This document shows positions 25,139 through 32,213 of a stretch of DNA of 51,893 nt, piece by piece; positions within the stretch are counted from its first letter, which is position 1; each line of letters starts with the position of its first letter. The notes beneath the pieces are model-generated. The model was given only the letters and a program-made list of their open reading frames with translations. It had not been told where the DNA came from and made no database searches. The position numbers and the translations under genes were made by a program. The stretch lies in the NCBI GenBank assembly GCA_964628055.1, contig CAZVNL010000016.1, positions 1-51,893 of the forward strand. Reading direction: 5' to 3'. Source of the stretch: CAZBEL01 sp964628055 (lineage in GTDB: Bacteria > Fidelibacterota > Marinisomatia > Marinisomatales > TCS56).

Positions 25139-27333
25139 TAACGTTCTGTCCTTTCAACAAAATCCACACCGGGTATTTTTACCATTTTCCTGATGACCCT
25201 TTCCAACTGCCTTAAATTATTCACCTGTAGGATGAAATAGGCAGTTGTAATGGCATCCTTTACTTTCAAATCTACACTGGTAATATTGATATTTGCACCA
25301 GAAATACACTCCGTTAATTCCTTCAACATCCCCTTGCGATCCTCCCCTTCCACTTTTAGCCGAACATCAAATAAATCACGACGGTTTACATCCCATTCAA
25401 CGGGGATCAGGCGATCCGATTCTTCCTGTAATAAAGGTAAACTGGAGCAGGATGCGCGATGGACGGTTATTCCTCTGCCACGGGTGACGAAACCGATCAT
25501 TTCATCTCCCGGGATAGGATTACAACACTTACCAAAAGTCACCATCAAGTTCCGGATTCCCTGGAGTTTAATCCCTTTGGCCCGGGAACGGGCGAAATCG
25601 ATAAAGCGCTTCTCCTCCACAACCTCGTCCTGGGGAAGCTGGGTCTCTTTACCGGGATTCAGTTTCTTCAGAATATCCCGAATCTCTAAAGAACCGTTCC
25701 CCACGGCCTCTAAGAGCGCCTCCGTGGAATTGTATCCAAATTTAGGATAGGTCGCTTGAATCTCCTCCACCATGTTACGCATCCCCAGGCGGCGGAGGGT
25801 TTTATCCAGATATTCCCGCCCCAACTTGATGCTCTCTTCTCTTTGGATTCTACGCAAATACCGGTTGACGTGATTCCGCGCTTTTGAAGTGACAATGAAT
25901 TTCAACCACCCATAACTGGGATTCTGGGTCTTGCTGGTAATAATCTCCACCACGTCGCCGTTTTTTAACTCCGTGTTCAATGGGACTACTTTATGATTGA
26001 CTTTGGCGCCCAGGCAGTGCAATCCCACTTCCGTATGAACCTGAAAGGCAAAGTCGATAGGGGTCGCCTTGGCCGGGAGTTGAATCAGATCACCGCGGGG
26101 CGTAAAAACGAATATTTCATCGTTAAAAAGGTCAATCTTAAGTAGATGCATGAATTCTTTGGGATCGGTGGACTCCCCCTGCAAAATATCCAGCAACTCC
26201 CGCAACCATTTTACGTGACTATCCACCCCCCGGCGATCCACTTTACCCTCTTTATAAACCCAGTGAGCGGCCACACCAATTTCGGCAGTTTCTTCCATCT
26301 CCGTCGTACGGATTTGGATCTCTACTAGGCGGCCCTTGGGACCTACTACCGTGGTGTGGATCGACTGGTAGGCATTCGACTTAGGGGTGGCAATAAAATC
26401 CTTGAACCGCTCCTGGACAGGCGTGTATTTCTGGTGAATGATCCCCAGGGTCAAATAGCATTCTTCCACTTTGTCCACGATGATGCGAATTGCCAACTGG
26501 TCGTAAATTTCTTCGAAGGCCTTATTGCGGCTCGCCATCTTGCCATAAATGGAGGCGTGAGACTTTGGACGACCGTAAATGTGGGCCTGGATCCCGTATT
26601 GTGCCAACTCCTTCTGTAAAGGGAGTGCGACTTCTTTAATGTAACGTTCCCGCTCTTTGCGACTGGACTTGATCTTGGAATCAATTTCCTTATACTCTTT
26701 GGGGTTGAGGGTTTTAAAAACCAGGTCTTCCAACTGCCATTTCACGTTAGCCATCCCCAAGCGGTGCGCCAGTGGCACGTATACATCACGGGTTTCCACG
26801 GCAATACGATGTTGCTTCAACCGGGGTAAATACTGGATGGTTTGCATATTGTGCAGACGATCAGCGAATTTGATGATAATCACACGCAGATCCCGGGCTA
26901 CCGAGAGCAACATTTTCATAAAATTCCCGGCCTGCTGGGCTTCCCGCGTGGAAAATCGGATGCCCCCGATCTTCGTAACCCCATTCACCAACTCCCCGAT
27001 ATCTTCCCCAAACTTTTGCTGTAATATCTCCAAGGTGACGGAAGTATCTTCCAACGTGTCGTGTAACAGACCACCCATGATGGTAATATGGTCCATTCGC
27101 CACTTGGCCAGGATCTTGGCCACAGCCAAACAGTGGTTGAAGTACGGTCCGCCAGAGAGACGTTTTTGCCCTTCGTGGTGGGTATTCCCAAATTCGTAGG
27201 CCAGCCAAAGTTGTTTACGAATGGCCTCCCGATCCATCCCGTTGGGTATGGTAACCAGTTTGAAGAGGCTCTGAAATTGTTTTGGGTATTCCCCCGTAAG
27301 ATGGGGGACGAAGCGGGTGAGGGGATTCTGCAT
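25138..27333 (-). CDS. Bifunctional (p)ppGpp synthetase/hydrolase (Rel/SpoT)
   Basis: Controls the stringent response by making and breaking (p)ppGpp. It has 731 residues with the full RSH order. The HD hydrolase domain comes first (about 45-195), with the conserved His in FNHCLAVA, HD in GGLLHDTLEDT and FADRLHNM, so hydrolysis should work. The synthetase domain (about 235-350) has YGRPKSHASIYGKM, RIIVDKVEECY, YQSIHTTV and EIQIRT. TGS is at about 395-460 (VFTPRGDLIQLPAKATPIDFA), a zinc-finger or helical region follows, and ACT lies at the C-terminus (DRKGMLKELTE). It lies between dnaB and the HU-like gene, with one-base contacts on both sides. Confidence 0.96.
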   Translation of the reverse strand: MQNPLTRFVPHLTGEYPKQFQSLFKLVTIPNGMDREAIRKQLWLAYEFGNTHHEGQKRLSGGPYFNHCLAVAKILAKWRMDHITIMGGLLHDTLEDTSVTLEILQQKFGEDIGELVNGVTKIGGIRFSTREAQQAGNFMKMLLSVARDLRVIIIKFADRLHNMQTIQYLPRLKQHRIAVETRDVYVPLAHRLGMANVKWQLEDLVFKTLNPKEYKEIDSKIKSSRKERERYIKEVALPLQKELAQYGIQAHIYGRPKSHASIYGKMASRNKAFEEIYDQLAIRIIVDKVEECYLTLGIIHQKYTPVQERFKDFIATPKSNAYQSIHTTVVGPKGRLVEIQIRTTEMEETAEIGVAAHWVYKEGKVDRRGVDSHVKWLRELLDILQGESTDPKEFMHLLKIDLFNDEIFVFTPRGDLIQLPAKATPIDFAFQVHTEVGLHCLGAKVNHKVVPLNTELKNGDVVEIITSKTQNPSYGWLKFIVTSKARNHVNRYLRRIQREESIKLGREYLDKTLRRLGMRNMVEEIQATYPKFGYNSTEALLEAVGNGSLEIRDILKKLNPGKETQLPQDEVVEEKRFIDFARSRAKGIKLQGIRNLMVTFGKCCNPIPGDEMIGFVTRGRGITVHRASCSSLPLLQEESDRLIPVEWDVNRRDLFDVRLKVEGEDRKGMLKELTECISGANINITSVDLKVKDAITTAYFILQVNNLRQLERVIRKMVKIPGVDFVERTER

Positions 27334-28700
27334 TAGAAGGGTACTTTGGATTCTACTGCAGCGAAGGGGGCCACATTTTCAAAGCGGGCAAAACGGTCGA
27401 TGAACGTTACGTCAACGGTTCCAGTAGGACCGTTGCGTTGTTTCGCCACGAGGATTTGGGCTTTCCCCCGGTCATCTTCATCTCGCGTATACAAGAAAGG
27501 CCGGTACAAAAATATGACCACGTCCGCATCCTGCTCGATGGCGCCACTTTCCCGGAGGTCGGATAATTGCGGTCGGTGGTCACTGCGGTTCTCCACCGCC
27601 CGGGATAACTGCGATAGAGCTAAGACGGGAATATCCAACTCTTTGGCCAAAGCTTTTAAGGAACGGGAAATAATGGAAATCTCCTGCTGCCGGCTCTCCG
27701 CGCCCCGGGGACCTTGCATCAATTGCATATAGTCAACGGCAAGTAGGCCAATGTCCTTATTAGCTTTGAGTCGCCGAGCCTTCGCCCGCAATTCCAACAC
27801 GCTAATGGCCGGCGTATCGTCTAAGTGAACAGGCGCCTTGGCCAGATCCCCCACCGAAAGGCTCAACTTCTGCCACTGCTCCCGGGACAATTTCCCCGTT
27901 CTCGCCAAGTGACTGTCGACCCGGGCTTCAGCCGTTAACAGGCGTTGGGCCAGTTGGTGATTGGCCATTTCCAAACTGAACATCCCCACCGGAATTTGGT
28001 GGTCAATAGCGGCGTTCCGCAGGATCGTGAGGGCCAGGGCCGTTTTGCCCATACCTGGTCGACCCGCCACAACAATCAGCTCACCCTGCTGAAACCCCGA
28101 GGTAATTTCGTCTAAATCAAGCAGTCCCGAGGGCACCCCGGTTACCGAACCAGGTTTCGATTGAATCCGATCCAGGCGTTCGAAAGTCTCCACTAAAATG
28201 GGATTGATGTGCTGAAAACCACCTCTCAACCGCCGTTGAGAAATGGCGAAAATGGCCTGCTCCGCCTCGTCCAAAATCTCATCCACATTCTGGTGGGCAT
28301 CGTAGGCCTCCTTCGATAAATTATGGGAGACCAGGATCAACTCCCGGAGCATGGCCTTCTCTAAAACAATTTTGGCGTAACTTTCCACATTGGCCACGGT
28401 GGGAACCGATTCCACCAATCCCGTAACGTAATAAGCGCCTCCCACCGCTTCTAAATCCTTGTTCTTTTTCAGACGATCAATGACTGAAATGGTATCAATC
28501 GGTTCACCCTCGGAGAAGAGGTTGGTCATTACCTGGAATATTTTTACATGGGCCGCCTTGTAAAAATGATCCTGGTCGAGCCATTCCAGGGCCTTACTCA
28601 CCGCTTCCTTGCTGGAGAGCATGGCCCCTAATACTGCTTGTTCAGCCTCCACGGCCTGGGGTTGAATATTAAGGGCGGTTTCGTTGGTTTTATCGGCCAC
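27333..28700 (-). CDS. dnaB: Replicative DNA helicase
   Basis: Hexameric helicase that unwinds DNA at the replication fork. It has 455 residues. The N-terminal DnaB domain (about 14-115, QAVEAEQAVLGAMLSS) binds primase. The RecA-like domain (about 185-440) has Walker A GRPGMGKTAL, LAVDYMQLM (Walker B), LSQLSRAVE and the arginine-finger region FLYRPFLYTR. No intein interrupts the Walker A or other usual intein sites. It is followed directly by relA/spoT (one shared base) and preceded by the uracil-DNA glycosylase with 6 bases between. Confidence 0.96.
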   Translation of the reverse strand: MADKTNETALNIQPQAVEAEQAVLGAMLSSKEAVSKALEWLDQDHFYKAAHVKIFQVMTNLFSEGEPIDTISVIDRLKKNKDLEAVGGAYYVTGLVESVPTVANVESYAKIVLEKAMLRELILVSHNLSKEAYDAHQNVDEILDEAEQAIFAISQRRLRGGFQHINPILVETFERLDRIQSKPGSVTGVPSGLLDLDEITSGFQQGELIVVAGRPGMGKTALALTILRNAAIDHQIPVGMFSLEMANHQLAQRLLTAEARVDSHLARTGKLSREQWQKLSLSVGDLAKAPVHLDDTPAISVLELRAKARRLKANKDIGLLAVDYMQLMQGPRGAESRQQEISIISRSLKALAKELDIPVLALSQLSRAVENRSDHRPQLSDLRESGAIEQDADVVIFLYRPFLYTRDEDDRGKAQILVAKQRNGPTGTVDVTFIDRFARFENVAPFAAVESKVPF

Positions 28701-28706
28701 GGCGCG

Positions 28707-29369
28707 TCAGTTCTCTAAGAATTGTCGGATCTTTTTAAAATCTTCCCAGGCAGGGACTTTCAAGCGTTCGTTGCGTAACAGTGCAGCCGGATGATAGGTC
28801 ACCATGAGCGGTATTCCCTGGTAGTGGTGAAGGGTATTTCGCATGGCTTTCAGTGGTAATTCAACCTTTAAAAGGGTTTTAGCAGCAACGCGACCCAAAG
28901 CTACAATAAGTTTCGGGTTTATCAAATCGATTTGGTGGATTAAATAAGGTTCACATTGTTCAACTTCGGTGACCAGAGGGTCCCGGTTGTTGGGCGGTCG
29001 GCATTTCAACACGTTACAAATGTACACGTCCCGGTGACGAGTGCGACCGATGGCAACCAATATTTTATCTAATAACTTTCCGGCGCGACCAACAAAAGGT
29101 TCCCCTCGTCGATCTTCCTCCATCCCGGGGGCTTCCCCCACCAAGAGTAAACTGGCCTGAGGATCCCCCACGCCAAACACAAAATTCTGCCGCGTCTCAC
29201 CCAGGGAACACCGCTGGCAAGACTGGATTACCTGTCGAAAGCCGTCTAAATCGGGGGCTGGGGTACCAGATGGGGAGAGCGTCGGGAAATCCAAATACAA
29301 CTCATCCCCGTAAAGCTCCCGCGTCTGGCGAAGATACCGTTGAACCGCTTCCGGTTGGGATAAAGTCAT
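28707..29369 (-). CDS. Family 4 (iron-sulphur) uracil-DNA glycosylase
   Basis: Removes uracil from DNA in base-excision repair. It has 220 residues. The active-site motif is GEAPG at 79-83, with the second motif HPAALLRN near the C-terminus. Four cysteines placed as in the [4Fe-4S] cluster of this family are C51, C54, C123 and C139. An N-terminal extension of about 40 residues resembles that of proteins annotated as DNA-polymerase-bacteriophage-type or UdgA. It lies between rpoZ (15 bases) and dnaB (6 bases). Confidence 0.93.
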   Translation of the reverse strand: MTLSQPEAVQRYLRQTRELYGDELYLDFPTLSPSGTPAPDLDGFRQVIQSCQRCSLGETRQNFVFGVGDPQASLLLVGEAPGMEEDRRGEPFVGRAGKLLDKILVAIGRTRHRDVYICNVLKCRPPNNRDPLVTEVEQCEPYLIHQIDLINPKLIVALGRVAAKTLLKVELPLKAMRNTLHHYQGIPLMVTYHPAALLRNERLKVPAWEDFKKIRQFLEN

Positions 29370-29384
29370 TAGAAAGATAGAAAT

Positions 29385-29666
29385 TCAGCGCTCACTTTCA
29401 TCGAGAGAATGCCACTTGAGATCCCCGCTTAGAAATTCTTTCAAAGACCGCGTGGTGGGTTTTTCTTTCTCTTCCATTTGTTCCTGGCTCGCGTCGGGTA
29501 CTTCGTCGAGCACGCCTAACTCAACACCCTCGGCATCTTTGAAAGCCTGTTGCGCCAAATCATCCTTTACGATCTGGCGTGCCCGCTGGGACATGACCAC
29601 TACCGCTTCGTAGATATCCTCAGTCCGTTTTTCCAACTCTCTCAGGGATATAGGTTTAATTGCCAT
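29385..29666 (-). CDS. rpoZ: RNA polymerase omega subunit
   Basis: Small RNA polymerase assembly subunit, 93 residues from the ATG at 29664-29666. The conserved core is LRELEKRTEDIYEAVVVMSQRARQI, followed by an acidic, variable tail (EEKEKPTTRSLKEFLSGDL). The start is fixed by the SD AGAGGAGT about seven bases upstream; the frame extends further to 29735 only as the shadow of gmk. The yicC-gmk-rpoZ order is widespread in bacteria and supports the call. It overlaps gmk by 11 bases. Confidence 0.88.
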   Translation of the reverse strand: MAIKPISLRELEKRTEDIYEAVVVMSQRARQIVKDDLAQQAFKDAEGVELGVLDEVPDASQEQMEEKEKPTTRSLKEFLSGDLKWHSLDESER

Positions 29667-30231
29667 TTCTAACTCCTCTGTTCTTTTGTTGAATGATCTG
29701 GATGATCTGTTGCGTTGCCCGCTCAACATCATCATTAATAATTTGATACTCGAACCGATCCTTGTAACTCAATTCACTTTGTATGCGTTGTAAACGTTTT
29801 TCAATTGATTGTTCCGACTCCGTACCCCGTTTGCGTAAACGCGTTTCCAAATCCTTAATATCTGGGCTTAAGATAAAAAAGGACAACGTTTGCTGTGGAT
29901 ATAAGCGTTTAATGGATAAGGCCCCTTTCACATCCACTTCTAACAGGAGCATTCTATTATTACGAATAGTATCTTCCAACACCTGTTTGGCAGTTCCGTA
30001 GTATTGGCCGTGGACCTTTTCATACTCGGCGAATTCTTCCTGATTGATTTTCTTCTCGAACTCTGCCTCGGTGACAAAATGGTAATCGATCCCCTCATGC
30101 TCATTTCCCCGTTTAGGCCGCGTGGTGTACGATACCGAAAAACTCAGCTCGGGGAGGTACTGTTGTAGGAGGCGGCAAATGGTGGTCTTCCCAGCCCCGG
30201 AAGGTGCAGAGATGGTGATCAGATTAATCAT
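29656..30231 (-). CDS. gmk: Guanylate kinase
   Basis: Phosphorylates GMP to GDP with ATP. It has 191 residues. The P-loop APSGAGKTT is at 8-16, the GMP-binding segment SVSYTTRPKRGNEHEG follows, then YHFV, and VDVKGALSIK marks the core. Normal length. The start overlaps the yicC stop by 4 bases and the end overlaps rpoZ by 11. Confidence 0.96.
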   Translation of the reverse strand: MINLITISAPSGAGKTTICRLLQQYLPELSFSVSYTTRPKRGNEHEGIDYHFVTEAEFEKKINQEEFAEYEKVHGQYYGTAKQVLEDTIRNNRMLLLEVDVKGALSIKRLYPQQTLSFFILSPDIKDLETRLRKRGTESEQSIEKRLQRIQSELSYKDRFEYQIINDDVERATQQIIQIIQQKNRGVRNGN

Positions 30232-31091
30232 AAAATATTCTGAACCTGTTCGCGGATTTGTTCCAGGTTGTTCTTGAATTCCACGACTAATTTAATGATC
30301 TTTCCAGTCCCATTTTTCGATCCGAGCGTATTGATCTCCCGGCCAATCTCTTGGAGCAAAAAATGCAAGCGCCTCCCCACCGGCTCATCTCTTTCCATTA
30401 ACTGGTGAAACTGACCGAGATGACTCCGCAGGCGAACCACTTCCTCGCTAATGTCAGCACGGTCGGCCAAGATAGCCACCTCCTGCAGGAGGCGGTTAGG
30501 GTCCAAATCCACAGTCCCTAACAGGGTGGCAAGGCGTTCTTCTAACGCCGCCTTGCGGGTCATGAGAGAGTTGGCGGTTTCCGTTTCAATTTCGTCTACC
30601 ATTTGTTCCAATTGTGACAGGCGAGCTTTGAGGTCAGCCTCAATCTTTTCCCCTTCTGTGAGGCGCATTTCTTCCACCTGATCCATGGCTTTCGCGACCG
30701 CGGAAAAAACCAACGGCGGCTTCACAATATGGTTTTCATTGACCTGTAGCAATTGCTCGGCTTTCAACAAGTCGTTTAATTCAATATGACGGCCATATTC
30801 CCGCTGGATCGAGGTCACCAGCGCATCAATGGCTTCAAAACGTTCCCGGTCAAAGTTCAAAGAAACGGCCTGTCCTTCGTTAGGCGACCATTCTAAAGTC
30901 ACGAGAATGGAACCCCGTTCCAACCGTTCTGTTATCTCTTTCCGTAACGCCAACTCCGTTTCCGGGTCTAAGTCTACCCCCCTGATTTTTACTTCTATAT
31001 ACCGGGAATTAAACGTCCTTATGGTGGTGGTCAACTCACCGTCATTGTCGTGGGCAGCTCCCTGCCCGTAGCCAGTCATACTCTTTAACAT
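30228..31091 (-). CDS. YicC/YloC-family endoribonuclease
   Basis: A 287-residue protein with the YicC N-terminal start MLKSMTGYGQ and the C-terminal DUF1732 part (REINTLGSKNGTGKIIKLVVEFKNNLEQIREQVQNI). Family members from E. coli and Bacillus have been shown to cut RNA. It heads the long yicC-gmk-rpoZ-udg-dnaB-relA unit. An AAGGA SD lies before the ATG, and a Bacteroidota-type promoter candidate sits at 31115-31146. Confidence 0.93.
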   Translation of the reverse strand: MLKSMTGYGQGAAHDNDGELTTTIRTFNSRYIEVKIRGVDLDPETELALRKEITERLERGSILVTLEWSPNEGQAVSLNFDRERFEAIDALVTSIQREYGRHIELNDLLKAEQLLQVNENHIVKPPLVFSAVAKAMDQVEEMRLTEGEKIEADLKARLSQLEQMVDEIETETANSLMTRKAALEERLATLLGTVDLDPNRLLQEVAILADRADISEEVVRLRSHLGQFHQLMERDEPVGRRLHFLLQEIGREINTLGSKNGTGKIIKLVVEFKNNLEQIREQVQNIL

Positions 31092-31114
31092 CTATTTCCT
31101 TTTGATAAAGCCAA

Positions 31115-31146
31115 CAAATTTATAGATTAATCTTATCCCCCTGCAA
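31115..31146 (-). promoter_or_regulatory. Candidate Bacteroidota-type promoter of the yicC-gmk-rpoZ operon
   Basis: On the minus strand TTG (31144-31146), 21 bases, then TAAATTTG (31115-31122), the same boxes and spacing as ahead of uvrB. A leader of roughly 15-20 bases would carry the AAGGA SD. It lies directly after the hairpin that overlaps the end of the preceding gene, a sensible place for an operon boundary. Confidence 0.45.
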
Positions 31147-31148
31147 TC

Positions 31149-31171
31149 AATACTCCTCCCCAGGGAGTATT
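31149..31171 (-). terminator. Hairpin overlapping the stop codon of the PorV-like gene
   Basis: AATACTCC (31149-31156) pairs perfectly with GGAGTATT (31164-31171), an 8-bp stem with a 7-base loop. It includes two bases of the TAA stop (31170-31172). No T-run follows on the minus strand, so it is not a textbook intrinsic terminator. It may act as a weak terminator or protect the 3' end at the mutS/yicC operon boundary. Confidence 0.4.
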
Positions 31172-32213
31172 ATTTTGACAACGGGAGTCTGTTAATCAGC
31201 CACTGGGGTTCTAACGAGACCGATATAAAATGGGTACTTCCCAGACCGATATCCGCAGGCGTAGGCTGGTAAGCATAGTACAAGGCTATGTGACTCCACA
31301 AAAACCCTATTCCCGTTGTGAGGTAGCCATTACTATTCCTCCCTAAGCGAACAGATAAACGATCGCCATAGCGTAGATCCACTCCCATCCGGTAGCGCCC
31401 GTTGATCCCTCCCACAGTGAAATCGACCCCCGGCACCTTTTTACCAAACGCCAAGAGGTAATCTACTTCCGCAGTCAAGGTAATCATCGTACGGGGAATG
31501 GCCAGCCGTTGGGAAATCCCTGTTATCATTCGGGGCAGGGTGCGTTCAACGGTCCCGTTTTCCCACACGATCCAGGAGGTTGTTATGTCGGACAAGGTTA
31601 CCCCTACCTTACCTCCTTTCCAGGGATGCACCAGCGCGCCCAGATCCAGGCCAAGACCGCTTCCGTAATGTTCTCCCAAGGAATGAAACATACCTTTCAC
31701 TCCTACACCAACTAAAAACGAATGGAGGGTCCAGGCCGTGCTCAGGTGAACCCCGTACTGGACCTGTTGGAAGGAGGTAATTTTGTCCCAATCCAACCGT
31801 TCGCCCGCATCAAGAATTCCATTACCGTTCAAGTCCAGGAGGGCCTGTCGTGAATCGGGAATATCATTCACCCCTTCATAGAGTAACACAAAAGTCATGG
31901 GGACAGTTGAATTCATTCTTAGGGGAAAGGCCACCAAGTCGCTGTTCACCGTGCCAGCAAAGCGGCTCTGATGGGCGTAAGTGAAGGGATAGGCTAGGGA
32001 TTTGAGTTGGTTGGCCGGATTCCACAAGGGGGCTACGGAGCCTTCTCCCCCAGCCACCTGGGCGTTTCCTAAGCTCAAGGAGCGGGCGTCCCCAGCGTTT
32101 TGAAAAAGTTGCCACCCATAATTGACCCAGTAAGAACGCCCAGCGAATGAGAATCCTAACGAAAGTAACAATAACCCTCCACCGATACCTAAGCGGGGCT
32201 GTTTATAGGCCAT
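31170..32213 (-). CDS. PorV/PorQ-like outer-membrane beta-barrel protein
   Basis: A 347-residue predicted barrel. A signal peptide (about 8-25) is followed by GDARSLSLGNAQVA near residues 41-54 and APLWNPANQL at 61-70, the N-terminal features of PorV/UPF0164-type proteins found in FCB bacteria, where some shuttle type 9 secretion substrates. The rest has repeated amphipathic strands (HSFLVGVGVKGMF, YRMGVDLRYGDRLSVRLGRNSNGYLTTGIGFLW). Residues 127-138 (DLNGNGILDAGE) form an EF-hand-like calcium loop. No other type 9 secretion gene is in the window, so function is open. The start overlaps the mutS end by 11 bases. Confidence 0.75.
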   Translation of the reverse strand: MAYKQPRLGIGGGLLLLSLGFSFAGRSYWVNYGWQLFQNAGDARSLSLGNAQVAGGEGSVAPLWNPANQLKSLAYPFTYAHQSRFAGTVNSDLVAFPLRMNSTVPMTFVLLYEGVNDIPDSRQALLDLNGNGILDAGERLDWDKITSFQQVQYGVHLSTAWTLHSFLVGVGVKGMFHSLGEHYGSGLGLDLGALVHPWKGGKVGVTLSDITTSWIVWENGTVERTLPRMITGISQRLAIPRTMITLTAEVDYLLAFGKKVPGVDFTVGGINGRYRMGVDLRYGDRLSVRLGRNSNGYLTTGIGFLWSHIALYYAYQPTPADIGLGSTHFISVSLEPQWLINRLPLSK

